A DNA stretch of 64,000 nt from Actinomadura chibensis NBRC 106107 (GCF_001552135.1 NZ_BCQP01000051.1:1-64000), one strand, 5' to 3'. Shown: positions 1 to 10,730, numbered from the stretch's first letter. Numbers and translations: made by a program. Notes: a model not told the origin generated them from the sequence alone.

Positions 1-3000
1 GACCTTCGGGCGCAGGACGGCGTCGAGCCGCTCCGGTTCGAGGTTCGCGATGGTCGCGTCGTCCAGGACACCGGCGGCGTGGACGACCGCCGTCACCGGG
101 TGCCGCGCGAGGAGGTCGGCGAGGGCCTCCCGGTCGGCGGCGTCGCACGCGGCGACCGTGACCTCGGCCTGCAGTTCGTGGAGTTCGGCGGCGTTCGCGG
201 CGTCCGGGCCCTGGCGGCTGATGACGAGCAGGCGGCGGACGCCGTGCTCGTCCACCAGGTGCCGCGCGATGAGGCGGCCGAGGCTGCCGGTGCCGCCCGT
301 GATCAGGACGGTGCCGTCCGGGCCGAACGGGCTCGCGGACGGCGCGGCGGCGACGTCGGCTCGCGGGAGGCGGAAGGCGTGCGGGGTTCCGTCGCGCAGG
401 ACGAGTTGCGATTCGTCGCCGACGCCGAGCGCCGCCGGGAGGGCGGCCGCGCTCGCCTCCTCGGCGTCGAGGTCGATGAGCGTGAAACGTCCGGGGTGCT
501 CCGACTGCGCCGCGCGCATCAGGCCCCAGGCGGGCGCGGCGGCCAGGCTGGTGACGGGGTCGCCCGGGCGGACGGCCACCGCGCCGCGCGTGGCGACCGC
601 GAGCCGGACGTCCGCGAGCCGCTCGTCGGCGAGCCATTCCCGGACGAGGCCGAGGAGCCGCCGGGTGGCGGAACGGGCCTGCTCCGCGGAGCCCGTCCCG
701 TTGCCGTCGCCGGTGCCGTGGCAAACCAGAATGGTCGACGGAGGCCGCTCGCCGTTGTCGAGGGCCTCGGTCAGCACGGCGAGGTCGGCGAAGGCGGGAA
801 CGCCCGCGGCGGCCAGCGAGGGGAACGGCTCGCCGAGGAGCGCCCATTCCGTTTCGGCGCCGCTCTCGATCGGCGTCCAGTCGACCTGGTAGACGGTGTC
901 GCCGCCGCCGGAGCCGATCCGGTCGGCGGGCATGGGCCGGACGGCGAGGCCGCCGATCGTCGCGACCGGGGCGCCGGAGCCGTCCGCCAGCACGAGCCGC
1001 ACCGAATCGGACGCCCGCACGTCGATCCGCACCCGGAGGCGGTCGGCGCCCGGCGCGTGCAGCGACACGCCGCTCCACGAGAAGGGCACGCTCAACCGGT
1101 CCGCGCCCTGGACGACGAAGGTGTGCAGCGCGCAGTCCAGTAGGGCCGGGTGGATGCCGAAGGCCCCGGCCCGCGCGTCGTCGGGGAGCGCCACTTCCGC
1201 GTAGAAGGTCTGGTCGCGCTGCCAGGCGGCGCGCACTCCGAGGAACATCGGGCCGTAGTCGAATCCGAGATTGCCGAGGAAGCGGTAGATCTCGTCGGGG
1301 TCGAGCGGCTCGGCGCTCGCGGGCGGCCACGCGGTCAGCGCCACGGGCTCGGGGGACGTGGAGGTGATCAGGCCGGTGGCGTGCCGCGTCCATTCGGTGT
1401 CGCGCGCCGCGTCCTCCGGACGGGAATGGACGGTGAACGAACGCCCGCCGTTCCCGTCCTCCGGGCCGATCGCCAGCCGGATCTGGAAGACCTCGCCGTC
1501 CTGGACGCCCAGCGCGGCGTGGTGGGTCAGTTCCTCGACCGTGTCGTAGCCGATGTAGTTCGCGGCGTGAAGGGCGAACTCGACATAGGCCGTCCCGGGC
1601 AGGACGGCCGTGTCGTAGACGATGTGGTCGGCGAGCCACGGCTGCGATTTGAGGGAGAGCGTCCCGGTGAAGACGTGCCCCTGGTCGTCGGGGAGTTCCA
1701 CGACCGCGCTGAGGAGCGGGTGCCCGGTGGACGTCAGCCCGGCGGTGCGCAGATCGGCACTTGTCGCGGGCGCGTCGATCCAGTAGGGCTTCTCCTCGAA
1801 CGGGTAGGTGGGGAGGTCGGTGTGGCGTCCGGCCGGGATGATCTTCGTCCAGTCGACCGGGACTCCGGTGTTGTGGACCTGGGTGATGTTGCCGAGCAGC
1901 GTCGAGGTCTGCGGCTGCTTCGGGTTCTGGAGCGGAATGGTCGTCGCGGTGGTGGTGTCCGCCGTGAGGGCGGTGAGCGTGGTGTCGGGTCCTATTTCGA
2001 TGTAGGTGGTGACGCCCTGCTCATCCAGGTATTGGACGGCCTTGTGGAAGTCGACCGTGCCGAGGAGGTGTTCGGCCCAGTATTCGGGGGTGTGTTCGGC
2101 GGGTTGTCCGGTGAGATTGGAGATCACCGGAATGGACGCCGGGTTGTGGGTGATGGCGCGGGCCGCTTCGGTCAGTGGCTCGACGGCTTGGTCCATGAGG
2201 GAGGAGTGGAAGGCGCGGTTGGTGGTGAGCAGGCGGGTGCGCCGTCCTTGGTCCTTCCAGTGCTGGGCGATTTCCTCTACGGCGTCGCGCGGGCCGGAGA
2301 TGACCGTGCTGTGCGCCGTGTTGACGGCCGCGATGCTGACGCCGTCGGTGAGGGTGATTTCGTCGGGGGAGGCGTTGATGGCGGCCATGGCCCCGGCGGG
2401 GGTGTCGTGCATGGCGCGGGCGCGTGCTGTGACCAGCGCGGACGCGTCCGCGAGGGAGAGCGTCCCGGAGGTGTGGGCGGCGGTGATCTCGCCCAGCGAA
2501 TGCCCGACCAGGAAGTGGGGGGTGATTCCCCAGTCTGTGAGGAGGGCGTGGAGTGCTGTTTGGTAGGCGAACAGGGCGGGCTGGGTGTAAAGGGTCTGGT
2601 TCAGTTCCTCGGGGTCGTCGGCGAACATGATCTGCTTGAGTCGCGGATCGAGGTGTTCGCAGACGGCGTCCAGGGCCTCGGCGAAGACGGGGAACGTCTC
2701 ATACAGTTCCCGGCCCATTCCCGCGTGCTGCGAACCCTGGCCCGAGTAAAGGAACGCGACCTTGCCCGAGTGCCGGACGGATTCGCCGACGACCTCCCCC
2801 TCAAGGGCGTGCCGCAGTTCGGCGAGGTCGGCGGCGACGATGGCCGCGCGGTGCTCGAAGTGGGCGCGTCCGGTCGCCAGCGTGTGGGCGATGTCGGTGA
2901 GTTCGGCCGAGGGCTCGGAAGTGACGAATTCGCGCAGCCGCGCCGCCTGCTCCCGCAAGGCGGTTTCGGTCTTGGCCGACAGGAGAACCGGCAGCGGGTG

Positions 3001-4416
3001 CTCCGGCCGCACCGGCTCGGGGACGTCAGCCTCCGGCGCCTGTTCGAGGATGACGTGCGCGTTCGTCCCGCTGATCCCGAACGACGAGACCGCCGAGCGC
3101 CGGGGACGGTCGATCTCCGGCCAGTCGATCTGCTCGGTGAGGAGGCTGACGGCGCCGGATTCCCAGTCGACGTGCGGTGAAGGCTCGTCCACGTGCAGCG
3201 TTTTCGGTAGGACGCCGTGGCGCATCGCCTCGACCATTTTGATGATTCCGGCGACGCCCGCGGCGGCCTGGGTGTGGCCGATGTTCGACTTGATCGAGCC
3301 GAGCCGCAGCGGCCGGTCGGAAGGCCGTTCCTGCCCGTAAGTGGCGAGCAATGCCTGCGCTTCGATCGGGTCGCCGAGCGTGGTTCCGGTGCCGTGGGCC
3401 TCGACGGCGTCGACGTCCTCCGGCTTCAGTCCGGAATTGGCGAGCGCGGCCCGGATCACCCGCTGCTGCGACGGCCCGTTAGGCGCCGTCAGGCCATTGC
3501 TCGCGCCGTCCTGGTTGACCGCCGAACCCCGCACGACCGCCACGATCGGGTGGCCGTTCGCCTGGGCGTCCGACAGCCGTTCGACCACCAGGACACCGGC
3601 GCCCTCGGCCCAGCCCGTCCCGTCGGCGGCGGCGGAGAACGCCTTGCAGCGCCCGTCCGGCGACAGGCCCCGCTGGCGGCTGAACTCCACGAAGACGCCG
3701 GGCGACGTCATGACCGTCGCGCCGCACGCGAGCGCCAGGTCGCATTCGCCGTTCCGCAGTGACTGGACGGCCAGATGGAGGGCGACGAGCGACGACGAGC
3801 ACGCCGTGTCGATGCTGACCGCCGGGCCCTCCAAGCCGAGCGAATAGGCGAGGCGCCCGGACGCGACGCTGGCGAGAATTCCGGTCAGCAGGTAGCCCTC
3901 GGACTCGGGCGGGCCGCCGTACCGCATCGTCGCGTATTCCGCCGTCGCGACTCCGGTGAAGACGCCCGTCCGGCTGCCGCGCAACGTGGCCGGGTCGATC
4001 GCGGCGCGCTCAAGGGCCTCCCATGACGACTCCAGGAGAAGGCGCTGCTGCGGGTCCATCGCCAGCGCCTCGCGCGGGCTGATCCCGAAGAACTCGGCGT
4101 CGAACTTCTCGGCGTCCGCCACGAAACCGCCGCGGACGCAGTACGTCTTTCCCGGCACGTCCGGGTCCGGGTCGTAGAGGTCGTCGGCGTTCCAGCCCCG
4201 CGCCTCCGGGAACCCGGAAATGGCCTCGTCGCCGCGCGCCACGAGATCCCACAGTTCCCCGGGCGACCTGACGTTCCCCGGGAAACGGCATCCCATCGCG
4301 ACGATGGCGATGGGCTCGTGGTTCTTCGACTCGATGTCGCGGAGGCGCCGGCGCGCGTCGTGCAGATCGGCGGTGACGCGCTTGAGATAGCCGCGCAGGG
4401 TGTCCTCGTTGCTCAT
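1..4416 (-). CDS. Type I modular polyketide synthase, KS-AT-DH-KR, 3' end off the window
   Basis: Partial gene; 1472 codons are visible and the frame runs off the left edge inside the ketoreductase. Domains in order: N-terminal docking helix; ketosynthase with Cys206 in TACSSS plus EAHGTGTT and KSNIGH; acyltransferase with Ser640 in GHSLGE and RAFH ending at His737; dehydratase (His931, Asp1094); ketoreductase starting at TGGTGSLG near 1376, with an LDD motif of the B type. There is no enoylreductase. GHSLGE with RAFH points to a malonyl extender (inference). The dehydratase signature is altered: HX3GX4P reads HIVYDTAVLP, so the Gly is Asp. ATG start 13 nt after the preceding PKS gene, so co-transcribed with it. 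Reductase active residues and any ACP are outside the window. Confidence 0.95.
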   Translation of the reverse strand, partial: MSNEDTLRGYLKRVTADLHDARRRLRDIESKNHEPIAIVAMGCRFPGNVRSPGELWDLVARGDEAISGFPEARGWNADDLYDPDPDVPGKTYCVRGGFVADAEKFDAEFFGISPREALAMDPQQRLLLESSWEALERAAIDPATLRGSRTGVFTGVATAEYATMRYGGPPESEGYLLTGILASVASGRLAYSLGLEGPAVSIDTACSSSLVALHLAVQSLRNGECDLALACGATVMTSPGVFVEFSRQRGLSPDGRCKAFSAAADGTGWAEGAGVLVVERLSDAQANGHPIVAVVRGSAVNQDGASNGLTAPNGPSQQRVIRAALANSGLKPEDVDAVEAHGTGTTLGDPIEAQALLATYGQERPSDRPLRLGSIKSNIGHTQAAAGVAGIIKMVEAMRHGVLPKTLHVDEPSPHVDWESGAVSLLTEQIDWPEIDRPRRSAVSSFGISGTNAHVILEQAPEADVPEPVRPEHPLPVLLSAKTETALREQAARLREFVTSEPSAELTDIAHTLATGRAHFEHRAAIVAADLAELRHALEGEVVGESVRHSGKVAFLYSGQGSQHAGMGRELYETFPVFAEALDAVCEHLDPRLKQIMFADDPEELNQTLYTQPALFAYQTALHALLTDWGITPHFLVGHSLGEITAAHTSGTLSLADASALVTARARAMHDTPAGAMAAINASPDEITLTDGVSIAAVNTAHSTVISGPRDAVEEIAQHWKDQGRRTRLLTTNRAFHSSLMDQAVEPLTEAARAITHNPASIPVISNLTGQPAEHTPEYWAEHLLGTVDFHKAVQYLDEQGVTTYIEIGPDTTLTALTADTTTATTIPLQNPKQPQTSTLLGNITQVHNTGVPVDWTKIIPAGRHTDLPTYPFEEKPYWIDAPATSADLRTAGLTSTGHPLLSAVVELPDDQGHVFTGTLSLKSQPWLADHIVYDTAVLPGTAYVEFALHAANYIGYDTVEELTHHAALGVQDGEVFQIRLAIGPEDGNGGRSFTVHSRPEDAARDTEWTRHATGLITSTSPEPVALTAWPPASAEPLDPDEIYRFLGNLGFDYGPMFLGVRAAWQRDQTFYAEVALPDDARAGAFGIHPALLDCALHTFVVQGADRLSVPFSWSGVSLHAPGADRLRVRIDVRASDSVRLVLADGSGAPVATIGGLAVRPMPADRIGSGGGDTVYQVDWTPIESGAETEWALLGEPFPSLAAAGVPAFADLAVLTEALDNGERPPSTILVCHGTGDGNGTGSAEQARSATRRLLGLVREWLADERLADVRLAVATRGAVAVRPGDPVTSLAAAPAWGLMRAAQSEHPGRFTLIDLDAEEASAAALPAALGVGDESQLVLRDGTPHAFRLPRADVAAAPSASPFGPDGTVLITGGTGSLGRLIARHLVDEHGVRRLLVISRQGPDAANAAELHELQAEVTVAACDAADREALADLLARHPVTAVVHAAGVLDDATIANLEPERLDAVLRPKV

Positions 4417-4429
4417 TGTCCCGCCAGCC

Positions 4430-7400
4430 CTAGAGTTCGTTCTCAATGAAATCGAAGAGGTCCTCGTCGGTCGCCGCGTCGAGCCGCGCCGCGATGTCCG
4501 CGGAGTCGGCGTCGTCCGCCGCGTCGCCGATCTCGCGCACTTTCTGCAGCAGCGCGGTCAGGGACTCGGTCACGTCCGCGCGCGTCCCCGGATCCGCCGC
4601 GGCGGCGAGCACCGCCGACTCCAGCCGTCCCAGCTCGGCGAGCGCGGGCGGGCCCGCCGCCGCGTCGCCGGGGACGAAGAGCGCCAGCAGGTGGTCGGCG
4701 AGCGCGGCGGGCGTCGGATGGTCGAAGACCAGCGTGGACGGCAGCCGCAGCCCGGTGCGCGTGCTCAGCCGGTTCCGCAGCTCGACGCCGGTGAGGGAGT
4801 CGAACCCGGCCTCCTTGAACGCCTGGTCGCTCTTCAGCACGGACGGCGAGTCGTGCCCGAGCACCGCGACGGACTCGGTGCGCACGAGGTCCACCAGCGC
4901 CTCGCGGCGATCGTCCTCCGCCAGTTCCGCGAGCCGCCGCCGCCACGTCTCGCCGGTCTCGCCGGTCTCGCCGGACGGCGCCGCCGCCCGCCGCGCGCCG
5001 CGCTGGACGAGCCGTCCGAGAATGGCGGGCAGCACGCCGGATTCGGCCTGCGCCCGCAATGCCGCCGTGTCGAGACGGGCGGGAATGAGGACCGCCGGGC
5101 CCGCGTCGCGGGCGTCGAACAAGGCGAGCCCTTCCTCGGGGGAGAGCGCGCGTATTCCGGTGCGCCGCATTCGCGCGAGATCGGCGCCGTCCAGGTCCCC
5201 GGCCATTCCGGAGCCGTTGTCCCACAGGCCCCAGGCGAGGGACGTGGCGGGCAGCCCCTCGGCCCGGCGGTGCCGGGCCAGCGCGTCCAGGAAGGCGTTC
5301 GCGGCCGCGTAACCGGCCTGCCCGGCGGAGCCCAGGACCCCGGCGACCGACGAGAACAGGACGAACGCCGACAGGTCGGCCCCGGCGGTCAGCTCGTGCA
5401 GGTTCCACGCCGCGTCGGCCTTCGCGCGCAGCACCTCACCGACGCGTTCGGGCGTGAGCGCGTCGAACGTCCCGTCGTCCAGGACCCCGGCGGCGTGGAT
5501 CACCGCCGTCAGCGGATGCTCCGCCGGGACGTCCTTGAGCAGCCGGGCGAGGGCGTCGCGGTCCGCGACGTCGCAGGCCGCGATGGTGACGTCGGCGCCG
5601 AGTCCCCGCAGCTCGGCGGCGGTGTCGGCGGCCGTGTCGGCGGCCGGGCCCCGGCGGCTGGCGAGCACCAGGCGGCGGACGCCGTGCTCGCGGACGAGAT
5701 GCCGCGCCACCAGCGTGCCGAGCGCCCCCGTCCCACCGGTGATCAGGACCGTGCCCTCGGGGTCCAGGGCGGGCGGCAGCGTCAGGGCGACCTTCCCGAT
5801 CGTCCGGCCCTGGCTCAGCAGGCGGAACGCCCGCGGCGCCTGCCGCACGTCGAACGCCGTGACGGGCAGCGGGGTGAGCGCACCCGCCTCGAAGAGCTCG
5901 ACGAGCGTGCCGAGCATTTCCCGGACGCGGTCCGGGTCGGCCTCGCTGAGGTCGAAGGGCAGGTACCGGACGCCGCCGCCGACGGAATCCCGCAGATCGG
6001 TCTTCCCCATTTCGAGGAAGTGGCCGCCGGGCTTGAGAAGGTCGAGGGAGGCGTCGACGAAGTCCCCGGCGAGCGAGTTCAGGACGATGTCGAGACCGCC
6101 CGGGAACGCGTCCCGGAAGTCGAGCGTCCGGGAATTGGCGATGTGGTCGGCGGCGAGCCCCCGGTTTTCGAGAGTCGCCCATTTGCCGGGGCTGGCGGTG
6201 CCGTAGACCTCGGCGCCCCAGTGGCGCGCGAGCTGGGTGGCGGCCATGCCGACCCCGCCCGCCGCCGCGTGGATGAGCACGCGCTGCCCAGAACTGATCC
6301 CGGCCAGATCACGCAAGCCGTAATAGGCGGTCAGGAACACCACGGGCGTGGTCGCGGCCTGCGCGAACGACCAACCGTCCGGGACGCGGACCGCCAATCG
6401 GTGATCGGTCACCGCGACCGGCCCGAGCATTCCGGTGAACAGCGCCATGACCCGGTCACCGACCGACAGGCCCGTGACGTCGGCCCCGACCTCGGTGACG
6501 ATCCCCGCGCCCTCGCCGCCCAGGACGGCGTCGCCCGGATACATTCCGAGCGTCATCAGCACGTCGCGGAAATTGACCCCGGCGGCGCGCAGTTCCACGC
6601 GGATCTGGCCGGGTCCGAGCGGAGCGACCGCCTCCGGGTTCTCCACCAGTTCCAGGTTCTCCAGCGTGCCCGGCGCGGACACGGAAAGCCGCCAGTTCGG
6701 CACGCCGTCCGGCGGGGTCAGCGCCCCATCGGAACCGGCTCGCACGACGCGCGGCGCGACGACCTCGCCGTCCCGGACGGCGAGCCGCGGTTCCCCGGCC
6801 AGCGCCTTCGCCACCGCGCCGGGAAGCGCGTCGGCGGAGCCGCTCCGGTCATCGAGGTCGATCAGCGCGATGCGCCCGGGGTTCTCGGTCTGCGCGGCGG
6901 CCAGCAGGCCCCAGACGGCGGCGCGGGAAAGGTCCCGGACGGGCTCGCCGTCCCCTACGGAAACCGCCCCGTGAGTGGCGACGACCAGCAGAGAAGAACT
7001 CAGCGCCTCAACGGAAAGCCATTCCTGCACCAATCGGAGCGCTTCGCTGACGCCGCCGTGGACGCCGTCCATGAACTCCGATCCGCCCGACCCTTCGCAA
7101 TGCCACAGCACGACGCTCGGAACCGGACCGCCGCTCAATTCGGCGAGCTCGTCCGGTCCGCTGAGAACGGTGAACGGCTCCTCGGACGCATCGTCGTCAA
7201 CGGGTACCCAGTCGAGTTGGAACAGCGAGTCCCGATGGCCGGGGAACGACGCCGGACGGGTGGCCAGCGCCTCCACCGACGCCACCGGCGCGCCGTCCCC
7301 GTCCGCCACGGTCAACGACCACGAGCCGGAACCGGACGGCGACAACCGCACCCGTGTCCGCGACGCCCCCGGCTTGTGGACGGTCACACCGGTCCAGGAG

Positions 7401-10400
7401 AAGGGCAGCCGCGCCGCGCCGGAGTCCTCGACAGCCATGGTCGGGTGCAGCGCCGCGTCGAGCAGCGCCGGGTGCAGCGCGAACGCCGCCGCGTCGGTGA
7501 TCTCCTCGGGCAGCGCGACCTCGGCCAGCAGGTCGTCGCCGTGCCGCCAGGCGCGCCGCAGCCCTTGGAAGGCGGGGCCGTAGCCGAGGCCCGCGTCCGC
7601 GAGCCGGTCGGCGAGCCCGTCGAGCCCGATCGCCTCGGCCCCGGACGGCGGCCAGACGGCCAGGTCAGAAGCAGGCGCAGCGGGATCCGCGCGCACCGCG
7701 AGGATGCCGGTGGCGTGCCGCGTCCAGACCGACTCGGACTCGGCGCGGACGCTCACGTCCCGCCGCCCGTCACCGTCCGCCGGGCCGACCCGGACCTGGA
7801 GCCGCACGCTCCCGCCCTCCGGGAGCACGAGCGGAGCGTCCAGCGTGAGTTCCTCGACCGTGTCGCACCCGATCTCGCGAGCCGCGTGCGATGCCAATTC
7901 CAGGAACGCCGTGCCGGGAAAGAGAACGGTCCCCTGAACGGCGTGGTCGGCGAGCCACGGATGCGTTTCCAGCGAGACCCGGCCGGTCAGCAGATAGCCC
8001 TCGTCCTCCAGCGAGATGACCTCGCCGAGGAACGGATGCCCCGAGCCCCCTGCCGTCGCGGGACGCGCGTCGAGCCAAAAGCGGCGCCGTTCGAACGCGT
8101 ACGTGGGCAGTTCGGCGTGATGTCCTTCTGGAAGGACCTTCGCCCAATCCACGGCCGCACCGCTGCTGTGGATGTTCACGACACCCGAGAGAAGTTCCGA
8201 CGCCTGCGGCCGCTTCGGATTCTGCAGGGCGATGGTCGCCGCCGAGCTGGTGTCGGCGGTCAGCGCGGTGAGCGTCGCGTCCGGCCCGATCTCGATGTAC
8301 GTCGTGACGCCCTGCTCATCCAGGTATCGAACGGCCCGGTGGTAGTTCACCGTCCCGAGCAGGTGCTCCGCCCAGTACCCCGGCCGGTGGTCGGCCGGTT
8401 CCCCGGTGAGGTTGGAGATGACGGGAACGGACGCGTCGCCGTGCGCGAGACCGCGGGCCGCGGCCGTCAACGGCTCGACGGCCCGCTCCATCAGCGGCGA
8501 ATGGAACGCGCGATTCGTCGTGAGGATCCGCGTCCGCCGTCCCCGCTCCTTCCACCGCCCCGCGATCTCGCGCACCGCCTCCGCGGGCCCGGAGATCACG
8601 CAACTGGTCGCGGTGTTGACGGCCGCGACGCTCACGCCCTCGGGAAGTGTCCCGGCGATCTCGTCGGGCGCCGCGCCGATGGCGGCCATCGCGCCCACCG
8701 GAGTCTCGTGCATCGCGCGGGCCCGGGCGGTGACCAGCGCGGCGGCGTCCGAGAGCGACAGCGTCCCGGACGTGTGAGCGGCCGTCAGTTCCCCGAGCGA
8801 ATGCCCGAGCAGGAAGTCCGGCGTGACGCCCCAGTCCGCCAGGAGCGCGTGAAGGGCGACCTGGTAGGCGAACAAGGCGGGCTGCGTGTAAAGGGTCTGG
8901 TTCAGCCGCTCGGGGTCGTCGGCGAACATGACGTCCTTGAGCTGCGGGTCCAGGTGCGCGCACGCCGCGTCCAGCGCCTCGGCGAACACCGGGAACGCCT
9001 CGTACAGCTCCCGTCCCATCCCGGCCTGCTGCGAGCCCTGCCCGGAATAGAGGAAGGCGACCTTCCCCCGCTTCTCATCGACCGGCCGCACGTCCCGCAA
9101 CCGCTCGACGAGCTCGTCGGCGGTCCGCGCGACGACACCGCCGCGATACTGGAAATGAGTGCGCCCGTTCGCCAGCGTATGGGCGATGTCGGCCATCCCG
9201 GTCTCGGGATTCCCTGCAACGAATTCCCGCAGCCGCTCGGCCTGCGAGAGCAGAGCGGATTCGGTCTTGGCCGACAGCACGATCGGCAGCGGGCGTTCAG
9301 GCGGCTCCACCTCGGCGGGAACGGCCGCCCCTTCTTCGAGGATGACGTGGGCGTTCGTCCCGCTGATGCCGAACGACGACACGGCCGCCCGGCGCGGACC
9401 GTCCCGCTCCGGCCAGGGGGTCGCCTCCGTCAGCAGGCTGACCGCCCCGGAGTCCCAGTCGACATGCGGCGAGGGAGCGTCGACATGGAGCGTCTTCGGC
9501 AGCACGCCGTGCCGCATCGCCTCGACCATCTTGATGACCCCGGCGACGCCCGCCGCCGCTTGGGCGTGCCCGATGTTCGACTTGATCGACCCGAGCCACA
9601 ACGGCCTGTCGGCGGGCCGTTCCTGCCCATAGGTCGCCAGCAGTGCCTGCGCTTCGATCGGGTCGCCGAGCGTCGTGCCGGTGCCGTGCGCCTCGACCGC
9701 GTCGACCTCGTCCGACCGGAGCCGGGCGTTGGCGAGTGCGGCCCGGATGAGGCGCTGCTGCGCAGGCCCGTTCGGCGCCGTGAGGCGGCTGCTCGCGCCG
9801 TCCTGGTTGACGGCCGACCCGCGGATCACGGCCACCACCGGATGGCCGTTCGCCCGCGCGTCCGACAGGCGTTCGAGCAGGAGCATCCCGACGCCCTCGG
9901 CCCATCCGGCGCCGTCCGCCGCGGCGGCGAACGACTTGCAGCGCCCGTCGGGCGCCATCCCGCGCTGCCTGCTGAACTCCACGAACAGCATCGGCGTCGC
10001 CATCACCGTCGCGCCGCCCGCGAGCGCCAGGTCGCACTCGCCGCTGCGCAGCGCCTGCGCCGCCAGGTGCATCGTGACCAGCGACGACGAGCACGCCGTG
10101 TCGACGCTGACCGCCGGGCCCTCCAGCCCGAACGTGTAGGCGAGCCGGCCCGACGCGAGGCTGTAGGAGCTGCCCGCGTTGAGGTAGCCCTCCAGCTCGT
10201 ACGGGACGTTCCCGAGCAGCCGCGCCGCGTAGTCGCCGTACATGATCCCGGTGAAGACGCCGGTCCGGCTGCCGCGCAGGGCGCCCGGCCGCAGGCCCGC
10301 CCGCTCGAAGGCCTCCCAGGTGGTCTCCAGCAGGAGCCGCTGCTGCGGGTCGACGGCCAGCGCCTCGCGCGGGCTGATGCCGAAGAAGACCGGGTCGAAC

Positions 10401-10711
10401 AGGCCGGCGTCGTGCAGGAAGCCGCCCTCGCGCGTGTAGCTCTTCCCCGGCCGGTCCGGGTCCGGGTCGTACAGCGCGCCGACGTCCCAGCCCCGCCCGG
10501 ACGGGAACTCGGTGACCGCGTCCGTCCCGGACTCCACCAGCCGCCACAGGTCCGCCGGGCCTTCCACGCCGCCGGGGAAGCGGCAGGCCGTGCCGACGAT
10601 CGCGATGGGCTCGTGCGCGCCCGCGTCCGCCGCGGCCAGCCGCTCCCGCGTCTGCTGCAGCTCGGCGGTCACCCTCCGGAGGTAGTCGCGAAGCCGATCC
10701 TCCACAGTCAT
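4430..10711 (-). CDS. Type I modular polyketide synthase, one fully reducing module (KS-AT-DH-ER-KR-ACP)
   Basis: A 2093-residue monomodular PKS. A docking helix (1-30) is followed by KS (Cys207 in TACSSS), AT (Ser638 in GHSLGE; RAFH 734-737), DH (His923 in canonical HAVQGTVLFP; Asp1085), ER (HAAAGGVG near 1480), KR (TGGTGALG near 1658, LDD, Tyr near 1801 in GYAAAN), ACP (Ser1972 in GFDSL) and an acidic C-terminal docking tail. All catalytic motifs are intact, so it should add a fully reduced two-carbon unit. The AT motifs suggest malonyl-CoA. It lies between the cyclase gene (19 nt upstream) and the next PKS (13 nt downstream) in one leftward operon. KS and AT are strikingly similar to those of the neighbouring module, which suggests recent duplication or gene conversion. 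Confidence 0.97.
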   Translation of the reverse strand: MTVEDRLRDYLRRVTAELQQTRERLAAADAGAHEPIAIVGTACRFPGGVEGPADLWRLVESGTDAVTEFPSGRGWDVGALYDPDPDRPGKSYTREGGFLHDAGLFDPVFFGISPREALAVDPQQRLLLETTWEAFERAGLRPGALRGSRTGVFTGIMYGDYAARLLGNVPYELEGYLNAGSSYSLASGRLAYTFGLEGPAVSVDTACSSSLVTMHLAAQALRSGECDLALAGGATVMATPMLFVEFSRQRGMAPDGRCKSFAAAADGAGWAEGVGMLLLERLSDARANGHPVVAVIRGSAVNQDGASSRLTAPNGPAQQRLIRAALANARLRSDEVDAVEAHGTGTTLGDPIEAQALLATYGQERPADRPLWLGSIKSNIGHAQAAAGVAGVIKMVEAMRHGVLPKTLHVDAPSPHVDWDSGAVSLLTEATPWPERDGPRRAAVSSFGISGTNAHVILEEGAAVPAEVEPPERPLPIVLSAKTESALLSQAERLREFVAGNPETGMADIAHTLANGRTHFQYRGGVVARTADELVERLRDVRPVDEKRGKVAFLYSGQGSQQAGMGRELYEAFPVFAEALDAACAHLDPQLKDVMFADDPERLNQTLYTQPALFAYQVALHALLADWGVTPDFLLGHSLGELTAAHTSGTLSLSDAAALVTARARAMHETPVGAMAAIGAAPDEIAGTLPEGVSVAAVNTATSCVISGPAEAVREIAGRWKERGRRTRILTTNRAFHSPLMERAVEPLTAAARGLAHGDASVPVISNLTGEPADHRPGYWAEHLLGTVNYHRAVRYLDEQGVTTYIEIGPDATLTALTADTSSAATIALQNPKRPQASELLSGVVNIHSSGAAVDWAKVLPEGHHAELPTYAFERRRFWLDARPATAGGSGHPFLGEVISLEDEGYLLTGRVSLETHPWLADHAVQGTVLFPGTAFLELASHAAREIGCDTVEELTLDAPLVLPEGGSVRLQVRVGPADGDGRRDVSVRAESESVWTRHATGILAVRADPAAPASDLAVWPPSGAEAIGLDGLADRLADAGLGYGPAFQGLRRAWRHGDDLLAEVALPEEITDAAAFALHPALLDAALHPTMAVEDSGAARLPFSWTGVTVHKPGASRTRVRLSPSGSGSWSLTVADGDGAPVASVEALATRPASFPGHRDSLFQLDWVPVDDDASEEPFTVLSGPDELAELSGGPVPSVVLWHCEGSGGSEFMDGVHGGVSEALRLVQEWLSVEALSSSLLVVATHGAVSVGDGEPVRDLSRAAVWGLLAAAQTENPGRIALIDLDDRSGSADALPGAVAKALAGEPRLAVRDGEVVAPRVVRAGSDGALTPPDGVPNWRLSVSAPGTLENLELVENPEAVAPLGPGQIRVELRAAGVNFRDVLMTLGMYPGDAVLGGEGAGIVTEVGADVTGLSVGDRVMALFTGMLGPVAVTDHRLAVRVPDGWSFAQAATTPVVFLTAYYGLRDLAGISSGQRVLIHAAAGGVGMAATQLARHWGAEVYGTASPGKWATLENRGLAADHIANSRTLDFRDAFPGGLDIVLNSLAGDFVDASLDLLKPGGHFLEMGKTDLRDSVGGGVRYLPFDLSEADPDRVREMLGTLVELFEAGALTPLPVTAFDVRQAPRAFRLLSQGRTIGKVALTLPPALDPEGTVLITGGTGALGTLVARHLVREHGVRRLVLASRRGPAADTAADTAAELRGLGADVTIAACDVADRDALARLLKDVPAEHPLTAVIHAAGVLDDGTFDALTPERVGEVLRAKADAAWNLHELTAGADLSAFVLFSSVAGVLGSAGQAGYAAANAFLDALARHRRAEGLPATSLAWGLWDNGSGMAGDLDGADLARMRRTGIRALSPEEGLALFDARDAGPAVLIPARLDTAALRAQAESGVLPAILGRLVQRGARRAAAPSGETGETGETWRRRLAELAEDDRREALVDLVRTESVAVLGHDSPSVLKSDQAFKEAGFDSLTGVELRNRLSTRTGLRLPSTLVFDHPTPAALADHLLALFVPGDAAAGPPALAELGRLESAVLAAAADPGTRADVTESLTALLQKVREIGDAADDADSADIAARLDAATDEDLFDFIENEL

Positions 10712-10730
10712 CTGCTGGGTGCCCCCCTGG

